Assembly: GCA_037954665.1 (NCBI GenBank)
Contig: JBBMOL010000203.1
Coordinates: 930,001 to 994,000 of the forward strand
Reading direction: 5' to 3'
From: Laguncularia racemosa
Lineage: Eukaryota > Streptophyta > Magnoliopsida > Myrtales > Combretaceae
DNA: 64,000 nt
Shown here: piece after piece, positions 44,488-56,288 of the stretch
Numbering within the stretch: the stretch's first letter is position 1
How the letters are laid out: every line of letters begins with the position of its first letter
Position numbers and translations under genes: made by a program
The notes under the pieces: model-generated
Seen by the model: only the letters and a program-made list of their open reading frames with translations
What the model was told of the DNA's origin: nothing
The model's database searches: none

Positions 44488-44714
44488 CTCAACTACCTAC
44501 ACTTCTTCCCTTCTCCTATTCTCTCTCCTTAATTGGTGAAAGGTACGTTCTATCTCAAGATTTAGTGGTAGAAATTCAACACTTTTACTCCTGCACATAA
44601 AATACCTAGAAAGAGAATAAAAGACAAAAGCACACCATAAAATGCACCTAAATCAATAAGAAAACTGAAGGTAGTCTAATATTAAGTTAATCCTTAGCAA
44701 CAGTGCTAAAAACT
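44488..44714 (-). other. 5' leader and decayed PBS of C
   Basis: Next to the LTR the minus strand reads TTTTAGCACTGTTGCTAAGGA, recognisable as a tRNA-Asp-type PBS in which several C positions have become T. The rest is noncoding leader. Confidence 0.7.
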
Positions 44715-45874
44715 TGATCCACTTCAATATATATGTTTATAAAAGCAAATTATAGCAGCAAGTGTACTAGTTCATATCAAGTAATATTTAAGTAAGTAGA
44801 GTGTTGATCTACGACGATTAATTAATTACCAGACCTATATCAGATTCTATTGTTATTTAGGTAATATAATTGAGAGAATTAACTAATTAATTACTAATTA
44901 ATCTAATTAACCTAGATTACCACTAAGAATAAGAGGAGAATTGTTGTAAGAATATATCAATTGAGAGTGGGAAATAAAATCTACCCTAGTTTCACTAATC
45001 AAATTGCTATCATATTATAAAAACTCTTAGCTATGTAGACATTCATATGAATTTGTGAGAGCCTTTAATCCTTTCCCAAGTTTTAAAAACTCAAAACCCC
45101 AAAATCAATTTATTAGCTTTTTCTAGACAAATCAAGAGATGATTCTATTATTTAACTATAAATCATCTAATTCTATAGCTAACTAATATCCTAACTTAAT
45201 TTCTACTAATTCCTTAGTGAGAAATTAAATAGAAATATCGCATTAACCTCTAAGACAATTTCTAATTAGATTAAAATAATACTACTTCCACATTTCTTAT
45301 TTAACCTTAATTAAAAAATCTTTTTGAAACCTAATTTCCCTTTTAAGTAATTAAAATTCCTATAAACCTAATTCAAACAAGAAATAAGGATTTAAAGTAT
45401 AGGATTTACAATATAAATTCTCCACATACCTATTAATCTTATGATATGAATACAATCTTCATCTTAGTTATTCTAGGGTTTTGTCATTTTCCCACAAAGA
45501 AAATTTATAACATCATGGAATTGATGACACAATCACAAATCAAAGGAGTCATTGTAATAGAATTCATATTTGGGAGTGAAATAAAAATATTGAATTGCAT
45601 AAAAATTAAAAGTTTAGAGATCACCAATTCAATGGAAGAATAATACCCAAACACAAACTTAGCAACTTCTTCAAAGAACAATCTTTTCCTTGGTGATTCC
45701 AATTGAAATCAATTGAGTGAAAATGTTGTTCTAAAGACACAATTCTCTCAAAAACTCTCTCTAGGTCATCAAAGTGCCAAAAGAAAAAAGATAAACCCCT
45801 CAATCATTAACATAAGGAGTATTTATATCAAAACTAAAGGAAGGCTTACGGAAAACTGTAAGTTAGCTCTCTAA

Positions 45875-45995
45875 GCCGGCATCAAGGCAAGTAGCTTTTC
45901 AATAGTAAGCTAATAATCAAGGCCGGCGGCCTTTCAATAATAAGCTGGCAATCAAGGCAAGTAGCCTTTCCTTGTAAGCTAGTGGCTTTTCATTT
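45875..45995. repeat. GC-rich tandem repeat in C 5' LTR
   Basis: About two to three imperfect copies of a roughly 45-50-bp unit with 'atcaaggcaagtagcctttc' and 'aagccggc/ggccggcggcc'. The 3' LTR carries only one equivalent (23230-23275), which accounts for most of the length difference between the LTRs. Confidence 0.75.
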
Positions 45996-46268
45996 ACCGT
46001 ATCAACCTAATTGCTTCTTCACTTAGCTAGCCTAAATTATGTTGTTGAAGGTCGACCTTCAAAGCCGGCGGTATAAGTTAATGAGTGGCCTGCCTCCTTT
46101 GTTCAACATTTCTTCATGTGCTTAGAACTCCTCTAAATTACTCACATTTGCACTCTAAGCTCTTAAAGACCTGAAATAGCACAATAAACATAATTAAGTT
46201 CCATTTCCTTATAATTTCCACAATATCAGTAAGAATTTAACATGATGCACACAATAAAGTATGAGTAG

Positions 46269-46296
46269 AATGTGAGTAATTTAGAGGAGTTTTAAG
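46269..46296. repeat. 28-bp inverted repeat capping the C 5' LTR
   Basis: 46269-46296 is the reverse complement of 46121-46148 with one mismatch, leaving a 120-bp loop. It sits exactly where the LTR terminus should be. Confidence 0.88.
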
Positions 46297-46297
46297 T

Positions 46298-47101
46298 AAC
46301 TTGCACCTACCTATCTCAAGTCTATGGCCATTTACCTAATGGGACCTTGACATACTCAGCCTATTTCCCAAAATGATTAAGTAATGGCAATACATCATTG
46401 TTGTCATTAACTATACCAAAGGGATGAAGTAGAAACCGTAGCCAAGATCACTAAAAAGATGTAAGACATTCTATCCTATGTTGTTTGCGGTTTGACAATG
46501 GCACACAATTCGACAATAACAAATTTTGAGATTTTTGTTTAGACTAAGGCAACCAATACCATCATACCTCCATTACGTATCTCTAGTCTAATAGTTAAGT
46601 GGAAGCAACTAATATGGTCATCCTTAGTAGCTTCAAGAAAACATAGGCCAAACAAAGAGTTAATAGGTAAACAAATTGTCTTACATCCTTTAGGGATACC
46701 ATACCATGCCACGGACGAAAACAAGCAAAACACCTTTTCATCTTGCCTTCAGCATAGAGTCTACGTTACCCATTGAATTGGAATCCTAAATGTTTGAACT
46801 CAAGACCTTAACCTAGAGATTAACAAGATTAACCTCTAAGTTAACCTCAACCTCTTAGATGAGTTGTGCAACTAAGTAAGTCTCTGTGTGGTTGCTTATC
46901 AACAATGCATAGCCTACTACTATGATAAGAATGTGAAGCATAAAAGTTTTTGACTTAGAGACTTAGTTTATAGAAAATTAGAAGTTACAAGGTCTTGAAA
47001 AGGCTAAGGCAAGCTTACTCTAACCTAAGAAGACCCTTTTTGGGTTAAGGAAGAGGTCAGTCATAAGACTTATTGTAGGGAATTGTTAGATGGTCAACCT
47101 A
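46298..47101 (+). pseudogene. Tat-type pol remnant, right part (integrase)
   Basis: Continues the pol cut at 22079. 'LHLPISSLWPFT.WDLDILS' is the start of the integrase core; later 'GYHTMPRTKTSKTPFHLAFS' and 'IESTLPIEL' match the Tat segment 'YRTTARTPTGETPF.LAYG.EAVIPVE'. Heavily mutated, with stops throughout. Interrupted by A1 at 47102. Confidence 0.75.
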
Positions 47102-48140
47102 TGATAGGAATCAAAATCCTATAAGACCTATCATTAAGGTAGGAGCAAAAGGATTTCAAATCTTCGCGATGAGGGTCCTTTTTGATCAAATCGACCCCAG
47201 AATTATTTGTTAACGAACATCTTTTCTATTACTCATGTATTGTCTATTCCAAAAGCCACACTTATCATGCTTTACAGGGTGGTGGACAAACTCACTAAGA
47301 CTCAGCTTATGGGTTACTCATGGACCAACCTAAACCGGCGATGAGCTAGACCGACGAATCCCATTGAAGAGATAGCTTGTTGAAGATTATTTTGTACTTG
47401 TAATTTATTTATTGGAACCATTTATGTTGTAAGCTTTTAGGACATTTTTATTTGGTTATAATTTGTGTTTTAGGACCGGCTACCGTAAAGTAGCATAGTT
47501 GTAATTTTGTAGACATTTTAATCGTAGAGGGAGCAAGTATAAATACTTGCCTAAGTAAGGTTTTTGGGATAGCTTTTGAAACTTGCAGCAAACACATTTT
47601 CGTGTGAAGGTTAGGGTCATCCTAAATCCATTAGCTCTTATCAATTTCAATCCAAAAATTGGAATTGCGGCGATTTGCAACAAAAGAGAATTGTGAGTAA
47701 TATCAATACCCTTTTGTTGTGTTTCCTTTTCACCACTAGCAAGTCATATCTAGGGTTGATTAGGTTAGTTCTTGATCTGAATTTGATATCAATTGTATCC
47801 TCTTTGTAATGATATAAGATCGATTGGTTTTAGCACTTGTTATTACCATCAATTTTGCTTACATTTTATGGAGTGGATTGGCTTTGTTGTGAGGAGGGTC
47901 ACGGCTTTATTTTTGTGTGTTGATGATTTGAAGTCTCTTGGAATTCAAGTTGATTAAGTGATTCAATTGAGAATTTATCATCTTTGTAGTTTTCATTTCC
48001 TTGATTTTATCATTCGGATCATATTACATCAACTAGGGTTCACGCAATTTGTTGCCCTTTGGAACCGAATTTGATCTTGTCCTTTAGGGATTGTACTTTA
48101 GTTCATTTGCATGTGCCTAAACTCCCTTTTAGGCACATCA
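47102..48140 (+). repeat. 5' LTR of A1
   Basis: TGATAGGAATC to TTAGGCACATCA, 1039 bp, inserted in the Tat-type integrase (left flank ACCTA at 47097-47101). TATA inverted repeat near 47533-47552 (TATA core 47538-47545). Short, not extended, form of the LTR. Confidence 0.92.
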
Positions 48141-49119
48141 TCTTTTGGCATTAGGGCTTGAGTTTTAAGAGATGGGATTTTGCAATTTGGAATTCGAAAA
48201 TTAGTGGTTGTTGAATTATCACATTGATCCAAATTGTGAAGTGGAGTTACATTTTTATTCCTTGTGTTGTTGTAGTACTATCTTGTTGTTTAGTTGTTGT
48301 ACACTTAAAGACTTGTAACATTCTTAGCTTCCTTTGATCTTTGGTCGTGAGTGTTAAGTGATCTTGAAGTGGATAGTGAGGAGTAAGGATTGTTGATCCT
48401 TTGTGATCAATTGGAGAAGTATAAATTGTGCAGTGTATTTTCAGAAGTGAGGAGTAGTAGTTGTGAATTTTCATATTTTAATTTTCAGAATTGAAGTGTA
48501 AGTTAAGGAAGCAATTTGAATTTCAAAACATACATTATGTGATTGTATAATTGTGTGTTCATTTGAATTTGAAATAACTCCTTACCATTTGTGGAATCTT
48601 GCACTTATTGAACTCATTTTGAATTTGAAATTTAAGCTGCCTTTGTTGTTGAAGTTACGGTTTGATATTTGTGTGAAAGTGGGGAAAGTGCATCATGACT
48701 TAAAAAGTGTGTGTGTGTAAAGTTGTGTTTTAGTAAATTTAGTGAAGGGTGTGTGTGTTTGGCGTTAGCTGTTGTGTGTTTTATATAAATATTTGTTATT
48801 GGTGGCATGAATATTGTGGGACTATGAGTAAAAGAGGAGCAGTGTGGCGGTGAAGTTGAGTATTTTGTATGTGCTGAGGTGTTGCCCATTGTGAAGTAAT
48901 TAGTGTGAAACCAAAGCAAGAAAAGGAAAGTTAAGTAGTAGAATTTAAATTTAAACAAGTCATTAAAATACGAAAGTAATTGAACTCATTACTTAAACAC
49001 TTTAGTTGAATTAATTCTTAACTACTTGAAAGTGATTGGTACTTCATTTGTGACTTGGTTGTATACTTGAACCGTGGAAGTGTAAGGATATTATTATGTT
49101 ATTAGATTTAAACACAATC
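48141..49119 (+). other. A1 PBS and leader
   Basis: PBS at 48146-48157 reads TGGCATTAGGGC (9 of 12 matches to the Met-type site). The leader is T/G-rich with runs of 'gtgtgtgt' near 48709 and 48749 and repeated 'tttgaatttgaaat'. No gag is present between PBS and protease. Confidence 0.75.
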
Positions 49120-49593
49120 ATGTCTAGTGAAATGTTTCTTTCTACTAATGTATTACGCTGGACATTGACTACTTTTACTACTAAGGATAATGAACAAAGG
49201 GAAAATTTGTTCCATACATCTTGTAGGGTACAAGGAAACCTATGTGTCCTTGTAGTAGATGGTGGTAGTTGTACCAATGTGGTAACAGCATCGTTAGTAT
49301 CGAAACTAAAACTTGCCACTACTCTGCATCCTAAACCTTATACATTACATTGGTTAAATGATCAGGAGAGTCTTTGTGTGACCCAAAGGGCTAGGGTACC
49401 TTGCAGTAAAAGGGAGAAGTACTGTGATGAACTTGAATGTGATATTATTCCTATGTGTACATCCCATGTATTGCTTGCCAGGCCATGGTTGTATGATAGG
49501 ATAGTATTACATGATGGGTATAGAAATACTTATATGTTCCAACAGGATGGTAAACGTATAGTATTGAACTCTATGTCACCATCAAAGGTCTAG
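49120..49593 (+). CDS. Protease-only ORF of A1 (retropepsin), gag-less
   Basis: Open for 157 codons from MSSEMFLSTNVLRWTLTTFT. The ATG at 49120 is preferred over the upstream one at 49096, because A3 (52665) and A5 (56289) start at the same place. Retropepsin: 'ENLFHTSCRVQGNLCVLVV', the active site VDGGSCTNVV, 'LHPKPYTLHWLND', then 'SHVLLARPWLYDRIVLHDGY'. It ends 'LNSMSPSKV'. In related elements this domain is part of Gag-Pol and cuts the polyprotein. Here neither gag nor RT is attached, so it is either a passenger or an odd reduced product. It is the most intact A-family reading frame in the window. Confidence 0.75.
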   Translation: MSSEMFLSTNVLRWTLTTFTTKDNEQRENLFHTSCRVQGNLCVLVVDGGSCTNVVTASLVSKLKLATTLHPKPYTLHWLNDQESLCVTQRARVPCSKREKYCDELECDIIPMCTSHVLLARPWLYDRIVLHDGYRNTYMFQQDGKRIVLNSMSPSKV

Positions 49594-50261
49594 AAGATGC
49601 AAATACAGATAAGACAAACATCATATATTACTAAGGACCATAGCCACATAATCAAATCTTCAGAGGTTCTTGAGGTTTCTAGTTACACGAGCTAACCTAT
49701 AGAGCACAAAACTTGTCAAACACAACTGTGCCAACCTTCAAAGGATCCTCATGATCAGAGTCAGATGAGCAGACCACCAGTGGACTAAATTGTTTTAGGG
49801 GTAGTTGTGTTCACCTTCAAAGGTACTAGAGGCTCATGAGTAGTTGAGTAAACCATTAGAGGATTTTGAAGGTCAGAGTCAAATCAGCCCATCATTAGAG
49901 GGCCAGACTATTCAGAGACAATTGTGTCCACCTTTAGAGGTTTCAGAGGGCTGTGAGCAGTTCAGCCAACCATTAGAGAGCCATGAGGGTTAGTGACATA
50001 TAGATAAGTTAGAAAATGAGGAAACAATATCAGTTGAACGGGTTGAGACAGGGGAGACTTTAGTGGATAATGGCGCATTATTTGTGTTGCAGATGAGATA
50101 CATCTTAGAAATGGAGGAGAGAAAGCAATCACCCCTATAGTATTTTAGATATTGGGATTCTATAGTGATACTTCTTCAAATGGCTTGCTAAGAGAATATA
50201 GAGTCTCTACTACATTTGATCTATCAGATTTGAGGACAAATATTTTTTAAGCATGAGGAGA
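49594..50261 (+). pseudogene. A1 tail: degenerate linker repeats
   Basis: Same tail as A2: decayed copies of 'TCQTQLCQPSKDPHDQSQMS' type units, then 'LFVLQMRYILEMEERKQSP', then purine tract GCATGAGGAGA at 50251-50261. RT, RNase H and integrase are missing, and the tail runs directly into the 3' LTR. Confidence 0.65.
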
Positions 50262-50477
50262 TGATCGGAATCAAAATCCTATAAGACCTATCATTAGGGC
50301 AGGAGCCAAAGGATTTCAAATCTTGGTGATAAGGGTCCTTTTTTAGCAAATCAACCCCGAAATTATTTGTTTACTAACATCTTTTCTATTACTCATGTAT
50401 TGTATATTCCAATAGGCACACTTATCATGCTTTACAGGGTAGTAGACAAACTCACTAAGACTCAACTTGTGGGTTAT
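50262..50477 (+). repeat. 3' LTR of A1, first 216 bp, cut by A3
   Basis: Starts TGATCGGAATC (one change) after the purine tract and matches the A1 5' LTR up to 'gtgggttat', where A3 begins. The remainder should follow A3's right end beyond the window. Confidence 0.88.
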
Positions 50478-51687
50478 TGATAGGAATCAGATTCCCATAG
50501 GACCTATCATCAGGGCTCGAGCTAAGGGCTTACACAACTTGGTTTTGAGAATCCTTCATGAGCAACCTAATCTTGAGGAAGCTAACTTAATTTCTTCATT
50601 TTTCTCACATAATTGTTATGCCTTCCAACAAGTTCATTTATCAGTCCTACAAAGTGCCAAATTACCTAATCTTTTGAGTGAGTCGGAAACTCATCAAGAC
50701 TCACATCAAAAGCCTTTGAAGACCCGGCATCTTGAAAACTAATTTTTATATATTTGTTATTTACTTGAACTATTTATGTTGTAAGCTTTTTGGACACTTT
50801 TTTATTTGGTTGTAATTGAGTTTTAGGACTGGCTACCCTAAAAGTGGTATAATTGTAATTTTGTGGACTTTTTAACCCTAAAGGGAGCAAGTATGAATAC
50901 TTGCTTAAGTAGGGTTTTTGAGGAGTTGACCAAATTTTCAGAAAAGAACAAACACTTTACATATGAGTGTTAAGGTTTCCTAATCCAAAAAATTGCTCTT
51001 ACCAATTTCAAATCCCAATTTGAGGTTGTGGCGAGTGGCTTCATGGTTAATTTGCGAGTAATATCAAATTTTCCTTATTACAATTTCCTTTTCATCACTA
51101 GTGAGTTGTATTTAGGGTTTATTTGGATGTGTTATTGATCGAATTTGATTGCATTTGTAATCAATTTCTTGTTGCTACAATTCATTGGTTTTAGCCCTTA
51201 AGTTTTTAACCTTCAATTTAGCCCCATTTGAACCATGGATCACTTTGTTGGGAAAGTGGATCTTTGAATTGGTTCTTGTTGTTTGTTATGTAATTCATGT
51301 AACATTATTTGTGTTTAGTGTTGATTAAAGGATTTTATCATTGCGGAATTGTTAATTTGAAAGTTAGAGCATTCGGATTTCATTGCTGCCCATTAGGGTT
51401 CACACAAATTCTAGTAGTTTTGAACCGAGATTGAACAAATGCCTTGAGGCTTATAAATTGCTCCAATTGCATGTGCTTAACCCCTAATTTAGGCACATCA
51501 TCTTTTGGTATCAGAGCAAAACATATTTGGTTCATTTCAATCTTGATCACGTGGTGTTGAGGAATTTGTTATAAACATTAAGATTTGACGCCATTGTTCA
51601 TGTGATTGAAAGCTAGTTTGATTGACATTATCTAATTGTCTTTCAAATTGGTTTTGCATGTGCTTAATATTGGTTTTAGGCACATCA
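50478..51687 (+). repeat. 5' LTR of A3, extended form
   Basis: TGATAGGAATC to TTTTAGGCACATCA. It contains a full LTR terminus at 51491-51500 followed by an intact PBS (51506-51517), then about 170 more bases that end in a second terminus at 51687 followed by a second intact PBS. It has the same layout as the solo LTR at 7935-9078. The left flank is GTTAT. Confidence 0.85.
51506..51517 (+). promoter_or_regulatory. Internalised PBS in A3 LTR
   Basis: TGGTATCAGAGC after the first terminus, inside the extended LTR. Confidence 0.8.
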
Positions 51688-51692
51688 TCTTT

Positions 51693-51704
51693 TGGTATCA
51701 GAGC
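51693..51704 (+). promoter_or_regulatory. PBS of A3
   Basis: TGGTATCAGAGC, five bases after the true LTR end at 51687. Confidence 0.85.
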
Positions 51705-52664
51705 TTGAGGTTGTGAGAAGGGATTGGTTGCAAATTAAATTTGGAAGTTAGGGTTAGTTGTGTAGCATTTCGAACCAAACAAGTTGTTGGCATGAACTTA
51801 CTTCTTATTATTGTAATTGTTGAATTTTGTTGTCTTGTTGATTAGTAGATGATCACTTGGAGAATTGAACACTCTTGAAATCCTTGCTTGTGGCTGTGAA
51901 TGTGTAGTGCATGAATAGCAAATTGTGAAAGGGAAGAGTAGTGTTTCAATTGTGAAGTGGAATTGCATAGTGTATATTTTCGAAAAGGTAGAGGAGTCAT
52001 AATTGTAATTTTCTAATTTGAAATCAAAATTGAAAGTGTACAATAAGAAGTCAATTAGAAATTTCAAAACACACATTAAGTCATAGTTAATTGTGTGTCA
52101 TTTGAATTTGAAATAGCTTCTTACCATTTGTGGACTTGTGCACTTATTGAACTCCTTTTGAATTTGAAAGTGAGTTGCCTTATCTTATATAGAAGTTGCA
52201 GTTTTGGTTATAGTTGTGGAATTGAAATTGTGCCATGGCGTGAGGAGTGTATTTGGTGTTATATTTTTGTTAATTTAGTAGAGGTTGTGTACATTTGGTA
52301 TTGATTATTGCATGTGTTGTCAAGGACATTTTTAGTGGTGGCGTGAAGCATTGTGAACTATGAGCATAAGGGGACTTTTGTGGCAATAGATGGTGTGTTG
52401 TGTGTATTTTCCTTGCTGCCCATTGTGTATTTAAGTTGTGAGAAGTCAAGGAAAGAATAAGGAAAGTTGAGTAGTAGAATTTAAAATTCAAAAAAATCAT
52501 TAAAGTGTAAAAGTAATTGAACTAATTACTTAAACACTTGTAGTTGAATTTAATTCTAATTACTTGAAAGTAGTTGTATGTGTACTTCATTTGTGGTTTT
52601 GGTTTTGCACTTGAGCCGTGGAAGTGTAAACATCATTATTGTGTTATTGGGTTTAAACATAACA
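51705..52664 (+). other. A3 leader
   Basis: Noncoding, homologous to the A1 and A5 leaders ('aatttgaaatagcttcttacc', near 52100-52125, written here in part). No gag. Confidence 0.65.
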
Positions 52665-53234
52665 ATGTCTAGTGAAATGTTTCATTATGCTAATGTATTG
52701 CGGCAAACATTGACTATATTTACTACTAAGGATCAAGAACAAAGGGAAAACTTGTTCCATACCTCTTGTAGGGTATAAGGAAATTTATGTGTCCTTATAG
52801 TTGATGGTGGTGGTTGTACCAATGTAGTAGCCACATCATTTGTATCGAAACTAAAACTCACCACCACTCCACATTTTAAACCATATAAATTGCATTAGCT
52901 TAATGATCAGGGGAGTTTGCATGTGACCCAAGGAGCTAGGGTACCATTCAATGTAGGGGATAAATATTGTGATGAAATTGAGTGTGGTATTCTGCCTATG
53001 TGTACATCTCATATATTGCTTAGCAGACCTTGGTTATATGATAGGAGGGTCATACATGATGGCTTCAGGAATACTTATGTATTCCAGAAGGAGGGTAAAC
53101 ACATTATTCTGAATCCAATGTCACCTTCAGAGGTTCAAAGGGTTCAGACACAGATCAGTAGGCCATCTGAGGTAAAAAGGGTTTTAGTGCAGTTTAATAA
53201 TTCTGGGGAAAATAAGGTATTGTTGATGGGATAA
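52665..53234 (+). pseudogene. Protease of A3, gag-less
   Basis: Same start as A1 and A5 (MSSEMFHYANVLRQTLTIFT). Two stops: one near 52776 where A1 has Gln (CAA to TAA) and one near 52908 where A1 has Trp. The active site is VDGGGCTNVV, so the Ser after DGG is Gly. 'SHILLSRPWLYDRRVIHDGF' is kept. It ends 'SGENKVLLMG'. The next block leads to RT, unlike A1. Confidence 0.82.
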
Positions 53235-53269
53235 GGTGAGTTGGAGAGAATTATTACAGAAGAGACTCC

Positions 53270-54186
53270 AGTATACTTGCTTTAGTTAAGATGTGCACTA
53301 AGGGTACAAGAACCTCAGTCTCTACCCTCAACAGTATCTCAAGTATTAAATGAGTACACTGATATTTTTCCTGATGCCAGCAAGTTTACCACCTTTGAGA
53401 GGGATAGAGCATGCCATCGATCTTATGCCAAGTTCGGTATTATTGAATCGACCAGTATACCGCATGAATTGCAAGGAGGCTAAAGAATTGAAATGTCAGG
53501 TGGATGAGTTGGTTAAGCGGGGATTTATCAGGGAGTCTTAGTCCATGTGCTGTTCTCGCCCTTCTTATTCCTAAGAAGGATGGTACTCGGAGAATGTGTA
53601 TCGATAACAGAGCCATCAACAAAATTACCATCAAATACAACTATCCTATTCCTAGACTTGATGATATGTTGGATGAGTTGCATGGTTCACAAGTTTTCTC
53701 TAAAGTGGATCTTAAAAGCGGGTATCACTAAATTCGGATGAGAGAGGGAGATGAATGGAAAACCGCTTTTAAAATACGCCATGGACTATATGAGTGGTTG
53801 GTTATGCCCTTTGGTTTGAGTAATGCTCCTAGTACATTTATGAGATTGATGAATCATGTATTGAAAGAGTTTCTAGGTAAATTTGTTGTTGTTTATTTTG
53901 ATGATATTTTGATATACAGCAAAGACCTAGAACATCATGTGGAGCATCTTTGGGAAATATTCCCAATGTTGAGGGTATAGCAGCTATTTACAAATCTCCA
54001 GAAGTGTTCCTTTTATCAAACTAAGGTAACATTTTTGGGTTTTGCTATATCTAGATCAGTGTTAAGGTAGATGAGGTGAAAGTAAGGGCAATCAAGGAAT
54101 GGCCAACACCCACCTCAGTTACTAAGGTAAGAAGTTTCCATGGACTAGCATCCTTTCATAGACGCTTTGTCCATAATTTTAGTAGC
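53270..54186 (+). pseudogene. RT of A3, cut by A5
   Basis: RT in two or three frames: 'LPPLRGIEHAIDLMPSSVLL', 'RMCIDNRAINKITIKYNYPI', 'PRLDDMLDELHGSQVFSKVD', 'WLVMPFGLSNAPSTFMRLMN', with the active site YFDDILIYS near 53900. Frameshifts lie near 53540 and 53735. It ends in 'RSFHGLASFHRRFVHNF' where A5 is inserted. It is the only A-family copy here that keeps any RT, and resembles chromovirus RT. Confidence 0.88.
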
Positions 54187-54661
54187 TGATAGGAATCAAA
54201 ATTCGACAAGGAGAAATTGTGAGTCATACCGATTTCTTTCTTTGTTGTTCTTCACTTCTTCTCTAGTGAGTCATATCTAGGGTGGATTTGAAGTTTCTTG
54301 GACTTATTTGTGAATGAAATTCGTGAACAATTGTCTTGTTAAGATTGATTGTTCTTTTAGTACTTGAATTCAATATCAATTTTAGTGTTGGCGTGAATTG
54401 GAATTGGAGGAAGAGTCGAAATCACGGTTTTGATGCTACTATTTTGATCTGATTTTCACATAGATCTCATTCCATTTGTTGTCACTTGGTGAAGATTACA
54501 AATAGGGATTGCAATTACATCATTTGATCTACATTTTCCATCCAAATTTCATAGGGGTTTTCATGTCATTTGTGAACCCATTTGACCGGTTTTTGTGATT
54601 GATTGTGAATTGTTTTTCTTGAGTTATTTGATTATGCTTGAACTTGATTTTGAGTACATCA
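54187..54661 (+). repeat. 5' LTR of A5, about 550 bp deleted
   Basis: Starts TGATAGGAATCAAAATTCG, keeps only about 24 bases, then jumps to the 'gaattgtgagtcatacc' part of the LTR and runs to TACATCA. The promoter (TATA inverted repeat) and most of U3/R are gone. The join lies at an 'aag/gaga' short match. Confidence 0.88.
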
Positions 54662-54666
54662 TCTTT

Positions 54667-54678
54667 TGGTATCAGAGC
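54667..54678 (+). promoter_or_regulatory. PBS of A5
   Basis: Intact TGGTATCAGAGC, five bases after the LTR. Confidence 0.87.
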
Positions 54679-56288
54679 ACAAGTTGAGAGAAGGGATTAA
54701 GTGTTGGTTGATTATGTGATCATCATTTTCAATTAGGGTTCTTCATTTTTTAATCGAAATTGTGTGTAGTGATTTTGAGTTGCGAAAATTGTCTTGATTG
54801 AAATCCTAATTTTCTGCTTGTTGAAGTTGGATTGGATAGATTGTTGTAGCTTCTTGGGTTGATCATTTTTGTGGAAGGGAAGGAGAGTAGAAGTGTTGTT
54901 AATTCAACATTTTTGAACTTGAAAACTTGCCTATTCATACCGTGGAGGAGCTTTTGGAGTTTGTTGTTGTGAATCCATTGTGCAAATTCGGAATTGGGGA
55001 AGTATATTTTACAGATTTGCATTGTGTTGAATAGTAAGAAATCTATTTAAATTCAAACACATCAATTAAGTTGTGGGAGTTAATAAGTGTTATTTGAATT
55101 TGAAATTCATTTCTTACCAATTGAGGAAGGTTTGCAATTAGTGAAGAGGTTGAAATTCAAATTTAAATTGCTGCCTATATGTTAAGTTGCAGATTAAAAC
55201 TTGTGGAAAGTGGAGTATATCTTGTTATCATTGTCGTGGAAGTGGAGTGTATTTGTTGTTGTTGCCGTTAGTTATTATTGCCGTGGAAGTGGAGTGCAAT
55301 TTTGTGTTGTTGCCGTAGGAGTTGATCCAATTTGTTGGCATGAAGATTGACCTATTCCAATTTTGTTGTGGAAGTATTATCTTGTTGTTTAGTTGTTGTA
55401 CACTTGGAGGCTTGAACACTCTTAGCTTCCTTTGATTATTGGCTATGATTGTATAGTAAATTTTGAAGCAAACCATGAAGGATTGAGAGCAGTGTTCAAT
55501 TGGTGAAGTGGATTTGTGTTGTGTACTTTTGTTTTCAGAAAAGTGGAGGAGTAACACTTGTATTTCCATATTTGAATTCAGATTTGACGTGTGAATTAAG
55601 AAGCTAATTTGAAATTTCAAAACACACATTAAAGTCATTGTTTAATTGTGTGTAATTTGAATTTGAAATAGCTTCTTACCATTTATGGAATTGTGTACTT
55701 ATTGAACTCCTTTTTGAATTTGAAAGTGGGTTGCCTTATCTTATGTAGAAGTTGTGGTTTTGGTTGTATTTCTGAATTTAGTGAAGAGTGGGTGCATTTG
55801 GTGTGGGTTTTGGTGTGTGTAATGCAGACCATTGTTGTTGGAGGCGTGATTGGTGTGGAACCGTGAGTAAAAGGGGAGAAGTGTGGTGGTAAAGTTGTGT
55901 ATTTTTGTATGTGTTGAGGTGCTGCCCATTGTGAAGTAATTGGTGTGAAACCAAAGCAAGGATAAGGAAAGTTGAGTAGTAGAATTTAAAATTCAAACAA
56001 GTCATTAAAGTGTGAAAGTAATTGAACTAATTACTTAAACACTACTAGTTGAATTTAATTCTATCTACTTGAAAGTAGTTGTGTATGTACTTCATTTATT
56101 TAACTTTACTTGAAGTACCAAGAATTATTTCATTATGCTTCAATTATTTCACTTGACTTTACTTGAAGTAACAATAAGCATTTCTTGTATTGGTTGATTG
56201 TGAGCACCATGGGTATGTAGCGGTGTGTAAGGGTGTGTTGCCGTAGTGTGGTGAAGTGTATTGAGGTTGTTGAAATTAGTAAGAAAAA
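54679..56288 (+). other. A5 leader
   Basis: 1.6 kb noncoding, longer than in A1 and A3. It has two imperfect copies of 'gccgtggaagtggagtg' (55240-55300 region) and an approximate duplication of the 'tgaagtaattggtgtgaaacc' surroundings. Part of it (about 55320-55640) resembles A1's leader sequence starting 'attatcttgttgtttagttg'. No gag. Confidence 0.65.

Larger units (their letters stand above)
22080..46296 (-). mobile_element. Element C: 24-kb nested Athila-type element
   Basis: On the minus strand the order is 5' LTR (44715-46296), PBS, gag, protease, RT, RNase H, integrase, stem-loop, env-like region, tail, polypurine tract, 3' LTR (22080-23565). Removing F1, A2 and the two solo LTRs leaves about 11 kb, a normal Athila size. 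The flanks AGCTT (22075-22079) and AACTT (46298-46302) are a likely TSD with one difference. It interrupts the integrase of the Tat-type pol, whose reading continues across it. Confidence 0.88.
44715..46296 (-). repeat. 5' LTR of element C, with fold-back end
   Basis: Matches the 3' LTR from its end (GGATCA at 44715) to 'atgagtagaa' at 46270. The last about 14 bases of the LTR (TATGCCTCTATCA in plus-strand view) are replaced by a 28-bp inverted copy of an internal LTR segment. It also has extra GC-rich tandem units. Confidence 0.85.
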
